A DNA stretch of 64,000 nt from Hippea sp. KM1 (GTDB lineage: Bacteria > Campylobacterota_A > Desulfurellia > Desulfurellales > Hippeaceae). Where the stretch lies: assembly GCF_000526195.1 (NCBI RefSeq), contig NZ_JAFP01000001.1, positions 532,001 to 596,000 on the forward strand. Reading direction: 5' to 3'. Below the pieces are notes generated by a model. The model was given only the letters and a program-made list of their open reading frames with translations, was not told where the DNA came from and did no database searches. Positions 37,639 through 47,436 of the stretch are shown piece after piece; positions within the stretch are counted from its first letter, which is position 1, and each line of letters starts with the position of its first letter. The position numbers and the translations under genes are program-made.

Positions 37639-38998
37639 GGAAAGAATAGAAGAGATAAAAAAGAAGCTGGCATATAAGAGTGAAAACGGCTGGAAGGATG
37701 AATCGTATAAGAGTGAGGTTTTTGAGTTTGCCGAAAAATACAAGGATTTTATAGGAAGGTGCAAAACCGAGAGGGAAACGGTTAGGTATGTAAGGGATGA
37801 ATTTGGAAGGCTCTCTAAAAAGGGTGATTTCTTTATTATAAACAGGGGTAAGAATATTGCACTGATTAGGCTGGGCGATAAATTCGGGATGAAGCTTGTC
37901 GCAAGCCATATAGATACGCCCAGGATAGACATAAAGCAGAATCCGCTCTTTGAGGATACCGAGATCGCCTTATTCCACACCCATTACTATGGCGGTATAA
38001 AGAAGTATCAGTGGTTTAACATACCGCTTGCCATACACGGCGTTGTTGTTAATTCAAACGGTGATGTTTTAGAGGTTAACATAGGCGAAAACGATGATGA
38101 TCCTGTTTTTGTCATACCGGATCTATTGCCCCATCTCTCCCATAAGATTATGGATGATAAAAAGGTAAAGGAGGCCTTTGAGGCCGAGAAGATGAACCTT
38201 ATAGTCGGCAGCATACCGCTGGATAAACAGGAAAAGGAGACGGTTAAGCTCAATGTTTTAAGCATCCTGAATGAGAAATACGGCATCGTGGAGGAGGATT
38301 TTATATCTGCAGAGCTGTCTATAGTGCCGGCCTTTAAGCCCAAGGATGTGGGTTTTGATAGGGGGCTTTTGGCTGCATACGGACATGACGATAGGATATG
38401 CGCATTCTGTTCAAAGGAGGCTTTCTTTAAATCCCAAGCCAATTCAAAGACGATTGTTGCCCTTATGATAGATAAAGAGGAGATAGGTTCAGACGGCAAC
38501 ACCGGTGCAAAATCGAGGTTTCTGTTAGATGTTGTGGTTGAAATACTGAAGAAGCAGGGTCTTGAGCCCAATTTTGAGCATATATCGGAGTTTTTGAAGA
38601 ACTCCGAGGTCTTGAGCGCTGATGTTAACGGCGCTGTTAATCCGATGTATAAAGAGGTTCATGAGAAGGATAATGCAAGCTATCTGAATCACGGCGTTGT
38701 GCTAACCAAGTTTACAGGCCACGGTGGCAAATATATGGCAAATGATGCCCATGCAGAATTCGTTGGTAAGATAAGAAGGATATTTAACGATGCCAATGTT
38801 AACTGGCAGATTGGCGAGCTTGGGAAGGTGGATGAAGGCGGTGGTGGAACGATAGCAAAATATCTGGCCGCCTGGAATATGGATGTCATCGACTGCGGGC
38901 CTGCTTTGATCTCGATGCATTCGCCGTATGAGATAGCCTCAAAGAGCGACCTGTTTGAGACATACAAGGCTTACAAGGCCTTTTTTGAAAGTGATTGA
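37631..38998 (+). CDS. apeB: M18-family aminopeptidase
   Basis: A 455-residue zinc aminopeptidase of the aspartyl-aminopeptidase (M18) group. Metal and catalytic positions: VASHIDTPRID, Asp in AAYGHDDRICAF, EE in DKEEIGSDGNTG, and a late His in SMHSPYEIAS. It hydrolyses N-terminal residues of peptides in the cytoplasm. It overlaps proS by 8 bases and its stop shares a base with the next ATG. A second peptidase gene lies 2.1 kb downstream. Confidence 0.9.
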   Translation: MDKERIEEIKKKLAYKSENGWKDESYKSEVFEFAEKYKDFIGRCKTERETVRYVRDEFGRLSKKGDFFIINRGKNIALIRLGDKFGMKLVASHIDTPRIDIKQNPLFEDTEIALFHTHYYGGIKKYQWFNIPLAIHGVVVNSNGDVLEVNIGENDDDPVFVIPDLLPHLSHKIMDDKKVKEAFEAEKMNLIVGSIPLDKQEKETVKLNVLSILNEKYGIVEEDFISAELSIVPAFKPKDVGFDRGLLAAYGHDDRICAFCSKEAFFKSQANSKTIVALMIDKEEIGSDGNTGAKSRFLLDVVVEILKKQGLEPNFEHISEFLKNSEVLSADVNGAVNPMYKEVHEKDNASYLNHGVVLTKFTGHGGKYMANDAHAEFVGKIRRIFNDANVNWQIGELGKVDEGGGGTIAKYLAAWNMDVIDCGPALISMHSPYEIASKSDLFETYKAYKAFFESD

Positions 38999-41103
38999 TG
39001 AATAAGCAGGATCAATTTTTAAAAATCATAGAGGTTCTTCATAGCTGTGTCCATTGCAAGATGGGCTGGCAGCCCATATTAAAGGAGATTGCAGCCTTTT
39101 TTGGGGCAGATGCTGCCTTCTTTGCCGAGGTTGTGGATGACAGGATAGTTGAGTGCTATTGCTCAGATGAGGAGCTTGGGCGGTGCAAAATACCCGATAC
39201 ATCCATAGCTGCAAAGACTATTAAACAGAACGATACTATAGTTGTCTCTAATTACCAGCAGAGTGAGTTTGCCGATGAGTTTTGGGTAAAGAAGGATGTG
39301 AAATGTGTTGCAAGCACGCCCGTTTCCTTTGAGGATAGGGTATTTGGTGCTTTATTGCTGGTCAGGCTTAAGGAGCAGAAGAGGTTTACCGCAAGGCAAC
39401 TTGAGCTTCTAAAGGCCATAGCCAGGGTAATGTCCTTTTCTTTGTATTACGACTCAAAGCTCAAGGCGACAGATACCATACTCTCCTTGATGCTGAAGGA
39501 GTTTGAGTTTTTTTACAACCAGCGGCTGCCGCACTATTTTAACAAGGAGGAGCTTAAGGAGTGGGTCTCCTCTTACCTTGAAAACATACTCAACATAACA
39601 CGGGCCAGGGCCGTGGGTTTTGTTTTCCCCGATGAGAATATATATGCCGTTGTAAGCAGGGACGGTGAGGGGGTTAGGTGTATATTTTATACCGATAATA
39701 CCGAGGCTAAGGATTGGATACTATACAGGATGTGGGAGAACTCCATTGGCGAGGTGGTGGAGGCCACGCAGCTTGAGAAATACAACCTTAAACCTTCGGG
39801 GTTGTTTAAGAGCTTTCAGATTAAATCTGCCCTCTTTGTTCCTGTAAGATACAACGATAAGGTTATTGTGGCTATGGGCTTTGGCTTTGGCCAGAACATA
39901 AACATAGACCACGATTTCAAATTGGCCCTGCAGAACTCAGCTGCCCATCTGGCCTTTATGTTGGTTGCGGCAAAGAATTTATCCATATTGAACGATAGGC
40001 TGGCCGATACGGAGGAGAGCTTCTTAGAATCCTTTATATTGATGATGGAGGCAAGGGACTCATACACCAAGGGCCATTCAAAGAGGGTTGCTTTGTATGC
40101 TAAGGCCATGGCAAAAGAGTTGGGCTGGTCTGCGAAGGACCAGGATATGATATATTTAGCCGGCATACTTCACGATATAGGCAAGATCGGTATACCGGAT
40201 AACATACTCTTAAAGCCTGGAAAGCTCACGCCCAACGAATACAGGATCATAAAGAACCACGCCGAGTTTTCATACCAGATAATAAAGAACATAAAGAAGT
40301 TTGACAGTATAGCCTATTTTGTTAGGTATCATCACGAGCGGTGCGACGGTAGCGGTTATCCCAAGGGCTTGGTCTGCGATGAGATACCGATAGGCGCAAG
40401 GATCTTGGCTATAGCCGATGTGTTTGATGCCATAACATCGACAAGGCCATACAGAAAGAAGCTGTCGGTCGATAGGGCCTTGGAGGTCTTGGTCGAGATG
40501 GAAAAGGGACTGGATCAAAACATCGTGGGCAGGGTATTGGATGTTTTGAGACAGACCTATTACGATATAGAGAGCTATCAGGAGAAGAGGGAGTTTGTGC
40601 CTGAGGAGATAGAGGAGATCAGAAAGAGGATCTTCACCACCGATTACATGACAGGCCTTCTAAGGAGAAAGCAGTTTATAGAGAGGGTTTCTAAGTTTAT
40701 AGAGGACAACAAAAAATTCTGGGTGTTTTACTTTGACATAAAGAACCTAAGCTATATCAATTACAGCTATTCCATGGATATAGGCGATAAGATCATCATA
40801 TACACAGCCGAGGCCTTAAAGTCGATGAAAGAGGTGAGGTTTTTGGCAAGGGTCGAGCCGGATGCCTTCTATTTTGTCTATGATGATGAGATAGAGCCCG
40901 CTGTGTTTAGTGTTGAGGTGAAGAAGAGGGTTAAGGATTTTGTCATAGATAAACTATCTGAGGAAGAGTTCTTTATGAGCAGCTGGAAGAGGATCATAAA
41001 TTACTATGTGTCGTTTTCTGAGTTCATACCGGGTAAGACCGTTGAGGAGATGATGTATGAGTGTAAACAGAAGAAAAAGGAATTTGAGGAGATGTTTCTA
41101 TGA
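38998..41103 (+). CDS. GAF-GAF-HD-GYP phosphodiesterase with degenerate C-terminal GGDEF
   Basis: About 701 residues. GAF domains at about 10-155 and 185-325, an HD-GYP domain at about 340-530 (GHSKRVALYAK, HDIGKIGIP, HHERCDGSGYP, ADVFDAITSTRPYR) and a GGDEF-like fold at 545-700 whose signature is only EPDAF. HD-GYP domains degrade c-di-GMP; the GGDEF remnant is unlikely to make it. The order HD-GYP then GGDEF is less common than the reverse. The ATG at 38998 is preferred over the TTG at 38995. It overlaps pepD by 4 bases. Confidence 0.9.
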   Translation: MNKQDQFLKIIEVLHSCVHCKMGWQPILKEIAAFFGADAAFFAEVVDDRIVECYCSDEELGRCKIPDTSIAAKTIKQNDTIVVSNYQQSEFADEFWVKKDVKCVASTPVSFEDRVFGALLLVRLKEQKRFTARQLELLKAIARVMSFSLYYDSKLKATDTILSLMLKEFEFFYNQRLPHYFNKEELKEWVSSYLENILNITRARAVGFVFPDENIYAVVSRDGEGVRCIFYTDNTEAKDWILYRMWENSIGEVVEATQLEKYNLKPSGLFKSFQIKSALFVPVRYNDKVIVAMGFGFGQNINIDHDFKLALQNSAAHLAFMLVAAKNLSILNDRLADTEESFLESFILMMEARDSYTKGHSKRVALYAKAMAKELGWSAKDQDMIYLAGILHDIGKIGIPDNILLKPGKLTPNEYRIIKNHAEFSYQIIKNIKKFDSIAYFVRYHHERCDGSGYPKGLVCDEIPIGARILAIADVFDAITSTRPYRKKLSVDRALEVLVEMEKGLDQNIVGRVLDVLRQTYYDIESYQEKREFVPEEIEEIRKRIFTTDYMTGLLRRKQFIERVSKFIEDNKKFWVFYFDIKNLSYINYSYSMDIGDKIIIYTAEALKSMKEVRFLARVEPDAFYFVYDDEIEPAVFSVEVKKRVKDFVIDKLSEEEFFMSSWKRIINYYVSFSEFIPGKTVEEMMYECKQKKKEFEEMFL

Positions 41104-42497
41104 TAGATAGGGTTATTGATATTTTTAAAGAGATATCTAATATTCCACGCTGCTCCAAAAACTGCTCTGCCATGTCGTCGTATCTGTGCAGGTGGGCAGA
41201 AGAGAACGGTTTTGACTGCAGGCAGGATGACGCCTTGAATGTGTTTATAGATGTGCCTGCATCAGAGGGATATGAGAACAGGCCAGTTGTGGCCCTTCAG
41301 GGCCATATGGATATGGTTTGCGTAAAAAGCGATACATCGAACCACGATTTTTCCAAAGACCCGATAAGGGTTTATGCAGACGGCGACTGGCTGAAGGCAG
41401 ACGGCACAACGCTGGGCGCCGATAACGGTATAGCCCTGGCGATGGCCATGTCTATAGCATTGGATAGGGATTCAAAGCACCCGCCGCTTCAGTTGATATT
41501 TACGGCTGATGAGGAGATCGGTTTGGTTGGGGCATCAAGGATAGACGGCAGCATGATCAAGGCCTGCGAGCTTATAAACATAGATTCAGAAACAGAAGGC
41601 GTGTTTGTTATAGGCTGTGCTGGAGGTGAGGATAGCGAGCTGTCGTTGAGGGTATCAAGGGTTGATTACAAAGTGGACAAGCCGTTTAGGATAACGGTTT
41701 CTGGGTTGCTTGGCGGACATTCAGGTATGGAGATTAACAAAAAGAGGGCTAATGCCATAAAGCTCATAAACGAGATATTGAGCGAGGCATTTGAGTTTGT
41801 TGAGCTTGTGCATCTTAAAGGCGGCAAGATGAGAAACGCCATACCTGCCTATGCAGAGGCGGAGGTGTATGCAAAGAACCTGGATGGGCTTAAGGGTGTA
41901 TTGTCGTTTTTGAGGCAGAAATTCAGGGATGAATACCCCAATGAAGAGATAAGAATAGAGCTTGTTGACGGGGATTTTGATAAAAAGCCCGTCTCTAAAG
42001 CAGATTTTCTGGCTATTGTTAAACTTCTAAAGGAATTGCCACACGGCGTTTATAGGATGTATGATGATAAAATCCCCATGATATCCAACAACCTGGCCAT
42101 AGTTGAACTGCTTGAGGATAGGCTGGATATAGCGACAAACCAGAGGAGCTTAACGGAGGATGGCCTTGATGAGATTACGGGTGTTATAGAGAGGATAGCG
42201 GGCGAGTTTGGCTGCTCCTTTAGAAGACACAGCAGGTATTCCTCATGGACTCCAAACGAAGACTCTCACCTTTTGAGGAAGGCTGTTCATCTGTGGGGTG
42301 AGATGTACGGACAAAAGCCGGCCGTTGAGATTATACATGCCGGCCTCGAATGCGGCATAATAGGCTCAAAGAAAAAAGGGATAGATATGATCTCATTGGG
42401 GCCGAATATAGAGGATGCGCACACCCCCCAGGAAAGACTGAGCATCTCATCGACAGAGAGGGTCTATAACTTTATCTGCAAGCTTTTAGAGAGATGA
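41100..42497 (+). CDS. pepD: Cytosol non-specific dipeptidase (PepD, M20)
   Basis: A 465-residue M20 metallopeptidase. ALQGHMDMVC supplies the first Zn His and catalytic Asp, GTTLGADNGIALAM the bridging Asp, TADEEIGLVGA the catalytic Glu pair, and IHAGLECG the C-terminal His and Glu. A dimerisation lid (about 190-385) interrupts the catalytic domain. It breaks down dipeptides in the cytoplasm. It overlaps neighbours by 4 bases on each side. Confidence 0.94.
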   Translation: MIDRVIDIFKEISNIPRCSKNCSAMSSYLCRWAEENGFDCRQDDALNVFIDVPASEGYENRPVVALQGHMDMVCVKSDTSNHDFSKDPIRVYADGDWLKADGTTLGADNGIALAMAMSIALDRDSKHPPLQLIFTADEEIGLVGASRIDGSMIKACELINIDSETEGVFVIGCAGGEDSELSLRVSRVDYKVDKPFRITVSGLLGGHSGMEINKKRANAIKLINEILSEAFEFVELVHLKGGKMRNAIPAYAEAEVYAKNLDGLKGVLSFLRQKFRDEYPNEEIRIELVDGDFDKKPVSKADFLAIVKLLKELPHGVYRMYDDKIPMISNNLAIVELLEDRLDIATNQRSLTEDGLDEITGVIERIAGEFGCSFRRHSRYSSWTPNEDSHLLRKAVHLWGEMYGQKPAVEIIHAGLECGIIGSKKKGIDMISLGPNIEDAHTPQERLSISSTERVYNFICKLLER

Positions 42498-43000
42498 AGC
42501 CGTTTTTTATCGGTTTTGTAGGCCATTCAGGCATGGGCAAGACAACCCTCATAGAGAAGCTGATAAGGCGTTTTTCTTACGATGGGTATGTTGTCGGTGC
42601 CATAAAGCACGATGCCCACGGCTTTGAGATTGACTATCCGGGTAAGGATTCATACAGGATGAAGCATGCAGGCGCCAAGCGTGTGGTTCTATCCTCATCC
42701 AAGAAGTTTGCCCTGATAGAGGATAGGGATAAGGAGAAGGATTTAGACCAGATAAAGGGGCTTTTTGGCGATTGTGATATTGTGTTTGTTGAGGGGTATA
42801 AGCTCGGTGATATAGCAAAGATTGAGGTTTACAGAAGACAGAAGGGTGGGGATTTGCTTATCAATCGGGGAATAGAAAACATCATTGCCGTTGCATCGGA
42901 TGAGAGGCTTGATCTGCCCGTTGAGTGCTTTGATATAAACGATGTCGATGGTTTGGCTTCCTTTTTAAAGACCTTCTTAAAGGGCAATGAGGATACTTAA
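42494..43000 (+). CDS. mobB: Molybdopterin-guanine dinucleotide biosynthesis adaptor MobB
   Basis: A 168-residue GTP-binding P-loop protein with GHSGMGKTTLIEKL as Walker A, the MobB hallmark AIKHDAHGFEIDYPGKDS, and FVEGYKLGDIAKIEVYR. It assists MobA in attaching GMP to molybdopterin, giving the bis-MGD cofactor needed by PsrA. It overlaps the glycosyltransferase gene by 14 bases. mobA is not in the window. Confidence 0.94.
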   Translation: MKPFFIGFVGHSGMGKTTLIEKLIRRFSYDGYVVGAIKHDAHGFEIDYPGKDSYRMKHAGAKRVVLSSSKKFALIEDRDKEKDLDQIKGLFGDCDIVFVEGYKLGDIAKIEVYRRQKGGDLLINRGIENIIAVASDERLDLPVECFDINDVDGLASFLKTFLKGNEDT

Positions 43001-44027
43001 CATAGAATCCGCCACAAACTTCTCCGGTGGTGTAAATCAGACAATCATAAACTGCTTGGGGCTTAAGGAGAGAGGGCATGAGGTATATCTTGCCTGCGTT
43101 TACAACTCCCCCATCCACAAAAGGCTAAAGGGTAAGGGTGTAGGTTTTGTCTTTATAGATGAGGATAGGGTTTTGTATTCTGCTGGGGTTGTTAGGGGTT
43201 TTTTAAAGAACAATCCTGTCGATATTGTCCACACCCACCACTCTAAAGGGCATGAGATAGGCCTGTGGGCGTTGATGTTTAGAAAGAAAGAGAAGCTTGT
43301 TGTTCAAAGGAGCGTTCTGTTTCCAACAAGAAACCTGTTTAAATACCTAAACCCCAGGATCGATCTGTTTATAGCAAACTCAAAAGCCGTTAGGGATGTT
43401 TTGGTGAGGCATTTTGTCAGGCAAGACAAGATAAGGGTTGTCTATTCTGCGGCAAATATCGACAGGATAAGAAGAATAGATAAAAAAGAGGTCAGGGATA
43501 GATTTGGTTTTAGGGGTTTTGTCTTTGGTGTTGTGGGCAATTACTCCTCTTACAAGGGGCATGATCTGTTGCTTGAGGCCTTCTTTAGGCTGGACCTAAA
43601 AGAGACCATGCTCGTTTTTGTGGGCAAGGATACAGAAATGCTGATGGATAAGGCTAAGGCCATGGGTATTGAGGATAGGGTTAAGGCACTCGGTTTTAGG
43701 ACCGATGCGGTCGATATTATGAACGGTTTTGATGCCCTGGTTGTGCCTTCGTTTAAGGAGAGCTTTCCCAATGTTGTAATCGAGGCCTTTCTGTTGGGGG
43801 TTCCTGTTATAGGGAGCGCCGTTGGTGGTGTTGTTGAGCTTCTATCCGATAACAGGGGGATTTTAGCTAAACCCGATGCAGACTCCTTGAGTGATGCTAT
43901 GGAGAGGATGGTCTTTGCCGATAGGGAGTCTATGGCTGATAGAGCGAAAGGGTTTGCCCTGGATAACCTGTTGGCAGAAAAGAAGATAGAGAGGCTTGAA
44001 TCCATATACAGGGAGCTTTTGAGTTGA
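42987..44027 (+). CDS. GT4-family glycosyltransferase
   Basis: A 346-residue GT-B fold enzyme. The N-terminal Rossmann half includes SATNFSGGVNQTI and VHTHHSKGHEIG; the C-terminal half has the GT4 nucleotide-sugar motif PSFKESFPNVVIEAFLLGVP (E-x7-E) with ARPDADSL-like end. It probably adds a sugar to the LPS core or other surface glycan, as the following genes are LPS related. Sugar specificity unknown. Confidence 0.88.
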   Translation: MRILNIESATNFSGGVNQTIINCLGLKERGHEVYLACVYNSPIHKRLKGKGVGFVFIDEDRVLYSAGVVRGFLKNNPVDIVHTHHSKGHEIGLWALMFRKKEKLVVQRSVLFPTRNLFKYLNPRIDLFIANSKAVRDVLVRHFVRQDKIRVVYSAANIDRIRRIDKKEVRDRFGFRGFVFGVVGNYSSYKGHDLLLEAFFRLDLKETMLVFVGKDTEMLMDKAKAMGIEDRVKALGFRTDAVDIMNGFDALVVPSFKESFPNVVIEAFLLGVPVIGSAVGGVVELLSDNRGILAKPDADSLSDAMERMVFADRESMADRAKGFALDNLLAEKKIERLESIYRELLS

Positions 44028-44845
44028 GGTTCATTTATCGCTTCTTGAGGCTGTGGCCGCTTTGTTGTCTGAAGGCTTTATTCAGAGCGGTTGTTGTTCT
44101 GGTCTATTTTATACTCTCAAAGCGCAGAAGGATTACGCAAAATAACATAAGGTTTGCCATCGGCGGGGATTACAAAAGGCTTGCACTTAAGAGCTATCTC
44201 TATTTTGCCGATATGGTTGCATTTAATGTAAAATACCTCCAGAATAGGGATTTTATAAAAAAACACTTCACCGTAGAGGGTTATGAGAACTATCTAAAGG
44301 CGAAATCCTTAAAGAGGGGTGTTATATTCACCACCGCCCATTTTGGCAACTGGGAGATGCTTGTCTGCGCCTTTGCCGTGCTTAAGGAGCCCATAAATAT
44401 CATGGTAAGGCCTATTGATAACAAAAGCGTCGATGAGCTTGTTGAGTCTATCCGTTCATCCTGCGGCAACAGGGTATTATCATCACGCATGAGCGCTTTT
44501 GAGTTTATCAGGATGTTGAAAAGGGGCGAGGTTTTGGGCATTCTGATTGATCAGGCAGGGGGCGATGGCTCTTTTAAGGTGAACTTCTTTGGCAGGAAGG
44601 CTAAGGTTAGCGAGAGTGTTGGTGTGTTTGCATGCAAGCTCGGCGTGCCTGTCTTGCCCGCCTATCTAAAAGAGGATGGCAATAGCTTTACAATTGTGAT
44701 TGAAGAGGCTATCCTATGCGATACGGATAAGCCAAAAAGGGAGGCTATCCAGGGGGTTATGGATAGGGTCTATGAGCGGTTTGAGGATTGGATTAAAAAA
44801 CAACCCCATAAGTATTTCTGGATGCATAACAGGTGGAAGGAATGA
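44024..44845 (+). CDS. Lipid A acyltransferase (LpxL/HtrB family)
   Basis: A 273-residue inner-membrane acyltransferase with an N-terminal anchor helix. The catalytic H-x4-D/E motif is TTAHFGNWEMLV; IDQAGGDGSFKVNFFGRKA and the PHKYFWMHNRWK end are family features. It adds a secondary acyl chain to lipid A. It starts with TTG overlapping the previous stop, and ends with ATGA overlap to gmhB, forming one LPS operon. Confidence 0.9.
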   Translation: MRFIYRFLRLWPLCCLKALFRAVVVLVYFILSKRRRITQNNIRFAIGGDYKRLALKSYLYFADMVAFNVKYLQNRDFIKKHFTVEGYENYLKAKSLKRGVIFTTAHFGNWEMLVCAFAVLKEPINIMVRPIDNKSVDELVESIRSSCGNRVLSSRMSAFEFIRMLKRGEVLGILIDQAGGDGSFKVNFFGRKAKVSESVGVFACKLGVPVLPAYLKEDGNSFTIVIEEAILCDTDKPKREAIQGVMDRVYERFEDWIKKQPHKYFWMHNRWKE

Positions 44846-45369
44846 AGGCTGTATTTTTGGACAGAGACGGAACGATTATAGAGGATGTTAATTACTTAAG
44901 CAGGCTTGAGGATATAAGGCTTATAGATAGGGCAAGGGAGGCGCTTGAGCTTTTTAAGGATAACGGGTTTAAGATCATCGTTGTCTCCAATCAATCGGGT
45001 GTTGGGAGGGGCTATTTCTCCTCTGAGTTTGTAAAAGAGGCCAATAACCTCTTAAATGAGATGGTCGATGGTCTGATTGACGGTTTCTATTTCTGTCCAC
45101 ATCTGCCTGAGGATAACTGCTCATGCAGAAAACCCAAAACCGGTATGGTCGATGAGGCCATAAGGGACTTTAATCTCTCAAAGGATGGTTCGTTTGTGAT
45201 AGGCGATAAGGAGAGCGATGTTGAATTGGGCATAAATGCAGGCATTGAGCCTGTGCTGGTTTTGACCGGATACGGTGAAAGGTATAGGGATTCAACGAAG
45301 GCAAGATTGATTTTTAAGGATATTTATGAGGCTGCAAGATGGATCTGCCAAAAGGGTTCTATGGAATAA
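44842..45369 (+). CDS. gmhB: D-glycero-D-manno-heptose-1,7-bisphosphate 7-phosphatase
   Basis: About 175 residues, HAD superfamily. FLDRDGTIIEDVNYL supplies the nucleophile Asp and acid Asp; IIVVSNQSGVGRGYF is the second motif; the zinc loop CPHLPEDNCSCRKPKTGM shows the Cys/His ligands of GmhB; VIGDKESDVELG is the metal-binding end. It makes heptose-1-phosphate for the LPS inner core. The ATG at 44842 overlaps the previous stop; the upstream frame extension to 44833 is not conserved. Confidence 0.92.
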   Translation: MKAVFLDRDGTIIEDVNYLSRLEDIRLIDRAREALELFKDNGFKIIVVSNQSGVGRGYFSSEFVKEANNLLNEMVDGLIDGFYFCPHLPEDNCSCRKPKTGMVDEAIRDFNLSKDGSFVIGDKESDVELGINAGIEPVLVLTGYGERYRDSTKARLIFKDIYEAARWICQKGSME

Positions 45370-45938
45370 CCGATGAGCGTTTTGGCTGCGTTGAGTCTGC
45401 CAAAAAACTCATAGACTTTGGCGCCAAGATCATTCAATACCGCTGCAAGAATAAAACCGATAGGCAGATGCTAAGGGAGGCTGAGCTAATCAGAAAACTG
45501 ACACGGGATGCCGGTGTGGTTTTTATCATAGACGATAGGGTAGATTTGGCGCTCCTTGTTGGGGCAGACGGCGTTCATGTGGGTGATAAGGATTTTCCGC
45601 CGTGCGAGATTAGAAGGATCGTTCCTGAAGGCTTCATTATAGGCCTTTCGACGCATAGCCTTGAGGATGTTGAGCATGCCTCATGCTGCGATTACATAGG
45701 CGTCGGGCCTGTGTTTGCCACGACAACGAAGGATAAGCCCCATCCCACTTTGGGCGTTGAGCTTGCTGAAGAGATGGTAATCAAAAGCCCCTATCCGGCC
45801 TTTTTAATTGGCGGTATAGCTTTGGATAATATAGAATCAATAAAACACATACCCGCATGGGGCTTTGTTAGTGTCAGGGATGTTCTGGCTAACGATAAAA
45901 CTCATTTTGAAAGGATGTTGGAAATATGGAACAGCTGA
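45339..45938 (+). CDS. thiE: Thiamine-phosphate synthase
   Basis: A 199-residue TIM barrel. GFYGITDE at the start, IIQYRCKNKT, FIIDDRVDLALLVGADGVHVG, GLSTHSLEDVEHA, IGVGPVFATTTKD and IGGIALDNI are the ordered ThiE motifs. It joins the pyrimidine and thiazole phosphates. It overlaps gmhB by 31 bases and moaA by 13. Together with thi4 it gives part of a thiamine route using sulfide-derived thiazole. Confidence 0.92.
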   Translation: MDLPKGFYGITDERFGCVESAKKLIDFGAKIIQYRCKNKTDRQMLREAELIRKLTRDAGVVFIIDDRVDLALLVGADGVHVGDKDFPPCEIRRIVPEGFIIGLSTHSLEDVEHASCCDYIGVGPVFATTTKDKPHPTLGVELAEEMVIKSPYPAFLIGGIALDNIESIKHIPAWGFVSVRDVLANDKTHFERMLEIWNS

Positions 45939-46891
45939 TAGATAGATTCGGCAGGCGCATAAATTACCTTCGCATCTCGATAACGGATAGGTGCAACTTC
46001 AGGTGTATCTATTGTATGCCTAAGGACGGCATAGAGTGGAAGCCCATGAGTGAGATTTTGAGCTATGAGGAGATAGCACTTTTTGTCCTTGTTGCAGCCG
46101 AGCTTGGCATTAACAAGATAAAGCTTACAGGCGGCGAGCCTTTGGTAAGAAAGGGCATCGATGGGCTCGTTTCTATGCTTAAAAGCATAAACGGCATAGA
46201 TGAAATATCTCTAACGACCAACGGAAGCCTGCTAAAAAAGTATGCAAGGGGCCTAAAGGAGGCAGGCCTTGATAGGATAACCATTAGCCTTGATACGCTA
46301 AAACCCGATAGGTTTAGACTGATTACACGGCTTGGCAATATAGAGGATGTGCTTGAGGGGTTTGATGTATTGGATGAGTTGGGTTTTAAAAATACCAAGA
46401 TAAACACCGTCGTCATGAGGGGTGTAAACGACGATGAGGTGCTGGATTTGATGGAGTTTGCCCTAAATAGGGGTGTCGATATAAGGTTTATCGAGTTTAT
46501 GCCGACCGATGTGGTTAAGGACTGGCAGCGCTATTTTATCAGCATAAACGACATAAAGAGCATAATTGAGACAAGATACACCTTGAAGCCGGCCGATAAA
46601 AAGAGCAACGGGCCTTCTGTTTACTATAGCGTTGGCGATGGCTTTGTCGGTTTTATAACACCGCTTTCTAAGACCTTCTGCAGCGTATGCAATAGAATCA
46701 GGCTAACAAGCGATGGGGCTATCCTGCCATGCTTAGGACACCCCGATAGGGTATCCATAAAAGAAGCAGCAAGGAAGGGTGATAAGGATAGACTTAAGAG
46801 ACTCCTTAGAGAGGCTATCAGGATCAAGCCTAAAGAACATGCCCTGTTGAGCGAGAATATACACTCAAGCATGTCGGCTGTTGGGGGTTAG
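45926..46891 (+). CDS. moaA: GTP 3',8-cyclase MoaA
   Basis: A 321-residue radical-SAM enzyme for the first step of molybdopterin synthesis. The N-terminal cluster is C23-x3-C27-x2-C30 (TDRCNFRCIYCMP); the C-terminal cluster appears in FCSVCNRIRLTSDG followed by LPCLG; the protein ends in SAVGG with the functional GG tail. It is coupled to moaC by a near-zero gap. Confidence 0.96.
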   Translation: MEQLIDRFGRRINYLRISITDRCNFRCIYCMPKDGIEWKPMSEILSYEEIALFVLVAAELGINKIKLTGGEPLVRKGIDGLVSMLKSINGIDEISLTTNGSLLKKYARGLKEAGLDRITISLDTLKPDRFRLITRLGNIEDVLEGFDVLDELGFKNTKINTVVMRGVNDDEVLDLMEFALNRGVDIRFIEFMPTDVVKDWQRYFISINDIKSIIETRYTLKPADKKSNGPSVYYSVGDGFVGFITPLSKTFCSVCNRIRLTSDGAILPCLGHPDRVSIKEAARKGDKDRLKRLLREAIRIKPKEHALLSENIHSSMSAVGG

Positions 46892-46893
46892 TG

Positions 46894-47379
46894 ATGGATT
46901 TTACGCATTTTAACGCCCAGAAAAGGGCGAGGATGGTTGATGTTAGCCATAAGGATTACACATTGCGTATAGCTAAGGCATACGGCGAGGTAAAGCTATC
47001 GAAAGAAGCCTATCTTGCCGTAAAAGAGGGCAAAATAAAGAAGGGTGATGTATTGGCCGTTGCTCAGGTTGGTGGCATAATGGGGGCAAAGCAGACGCCG
47101 TATCTTATTCCCATGTGCCATCCGCTAACCATAGAGGGTGTGGATATAAGTTTTGAGATGGACGATAAAAACTGCACCATTAAGATATTCTCAGAGGTTA
47201 AGATAACCCACAAAACAGGCGTTGAGATGGAGGCCTTAACTGCCGTTAGCATAGCCGCATTGACCATATACGACATGTGCAAGGCAATAGATAGATCCAT
47301 TCAGATAAAAAACATCCAATTGCTCTATAAAGAGGGTGGCAAAAGCGGCGTATTCGACAGGACAGGCTCCAAAAAATAG
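46894..47379 (+). CDS. moaC: Cyclic pyranopterin monophosphate synthase MoaC
   Basis: About 161 residues. MVDVSHKDYTLRIA, LIPMCHPLTIEGVDI, TGVEMEALTAVSIAALTIYD and the ending DRTGSKK are canonical. It converts the MoaA product to cPMP. The ATG at 46894 was chosen over the GTG at 46891 that overlaps the moaA stop. With moaA and mobB it supports the Mo enzyme PsrA. Confidence 0.96.
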   Translation: MDFTHFNAQKRARMVDVSHKDYTLRIAKAYGEVKLSKEAYLAVKEGKIKKGDVLAVAQVGGIMGAKQTPYLIPMCHPLTIEGVDISFEMDDKNCTIKIFSEVKITHKTGVEMEALTAVSIAALTIYDMCKAIDRSIQIKNIQLLYKEGGKSGVFDRTGSKK

Positions 47380-47436
47380 ACAATTCAACAATTTTTTTAT
47401 ATAAAATAACTTGTAAACAACAAGAGAGGTGAAAAG

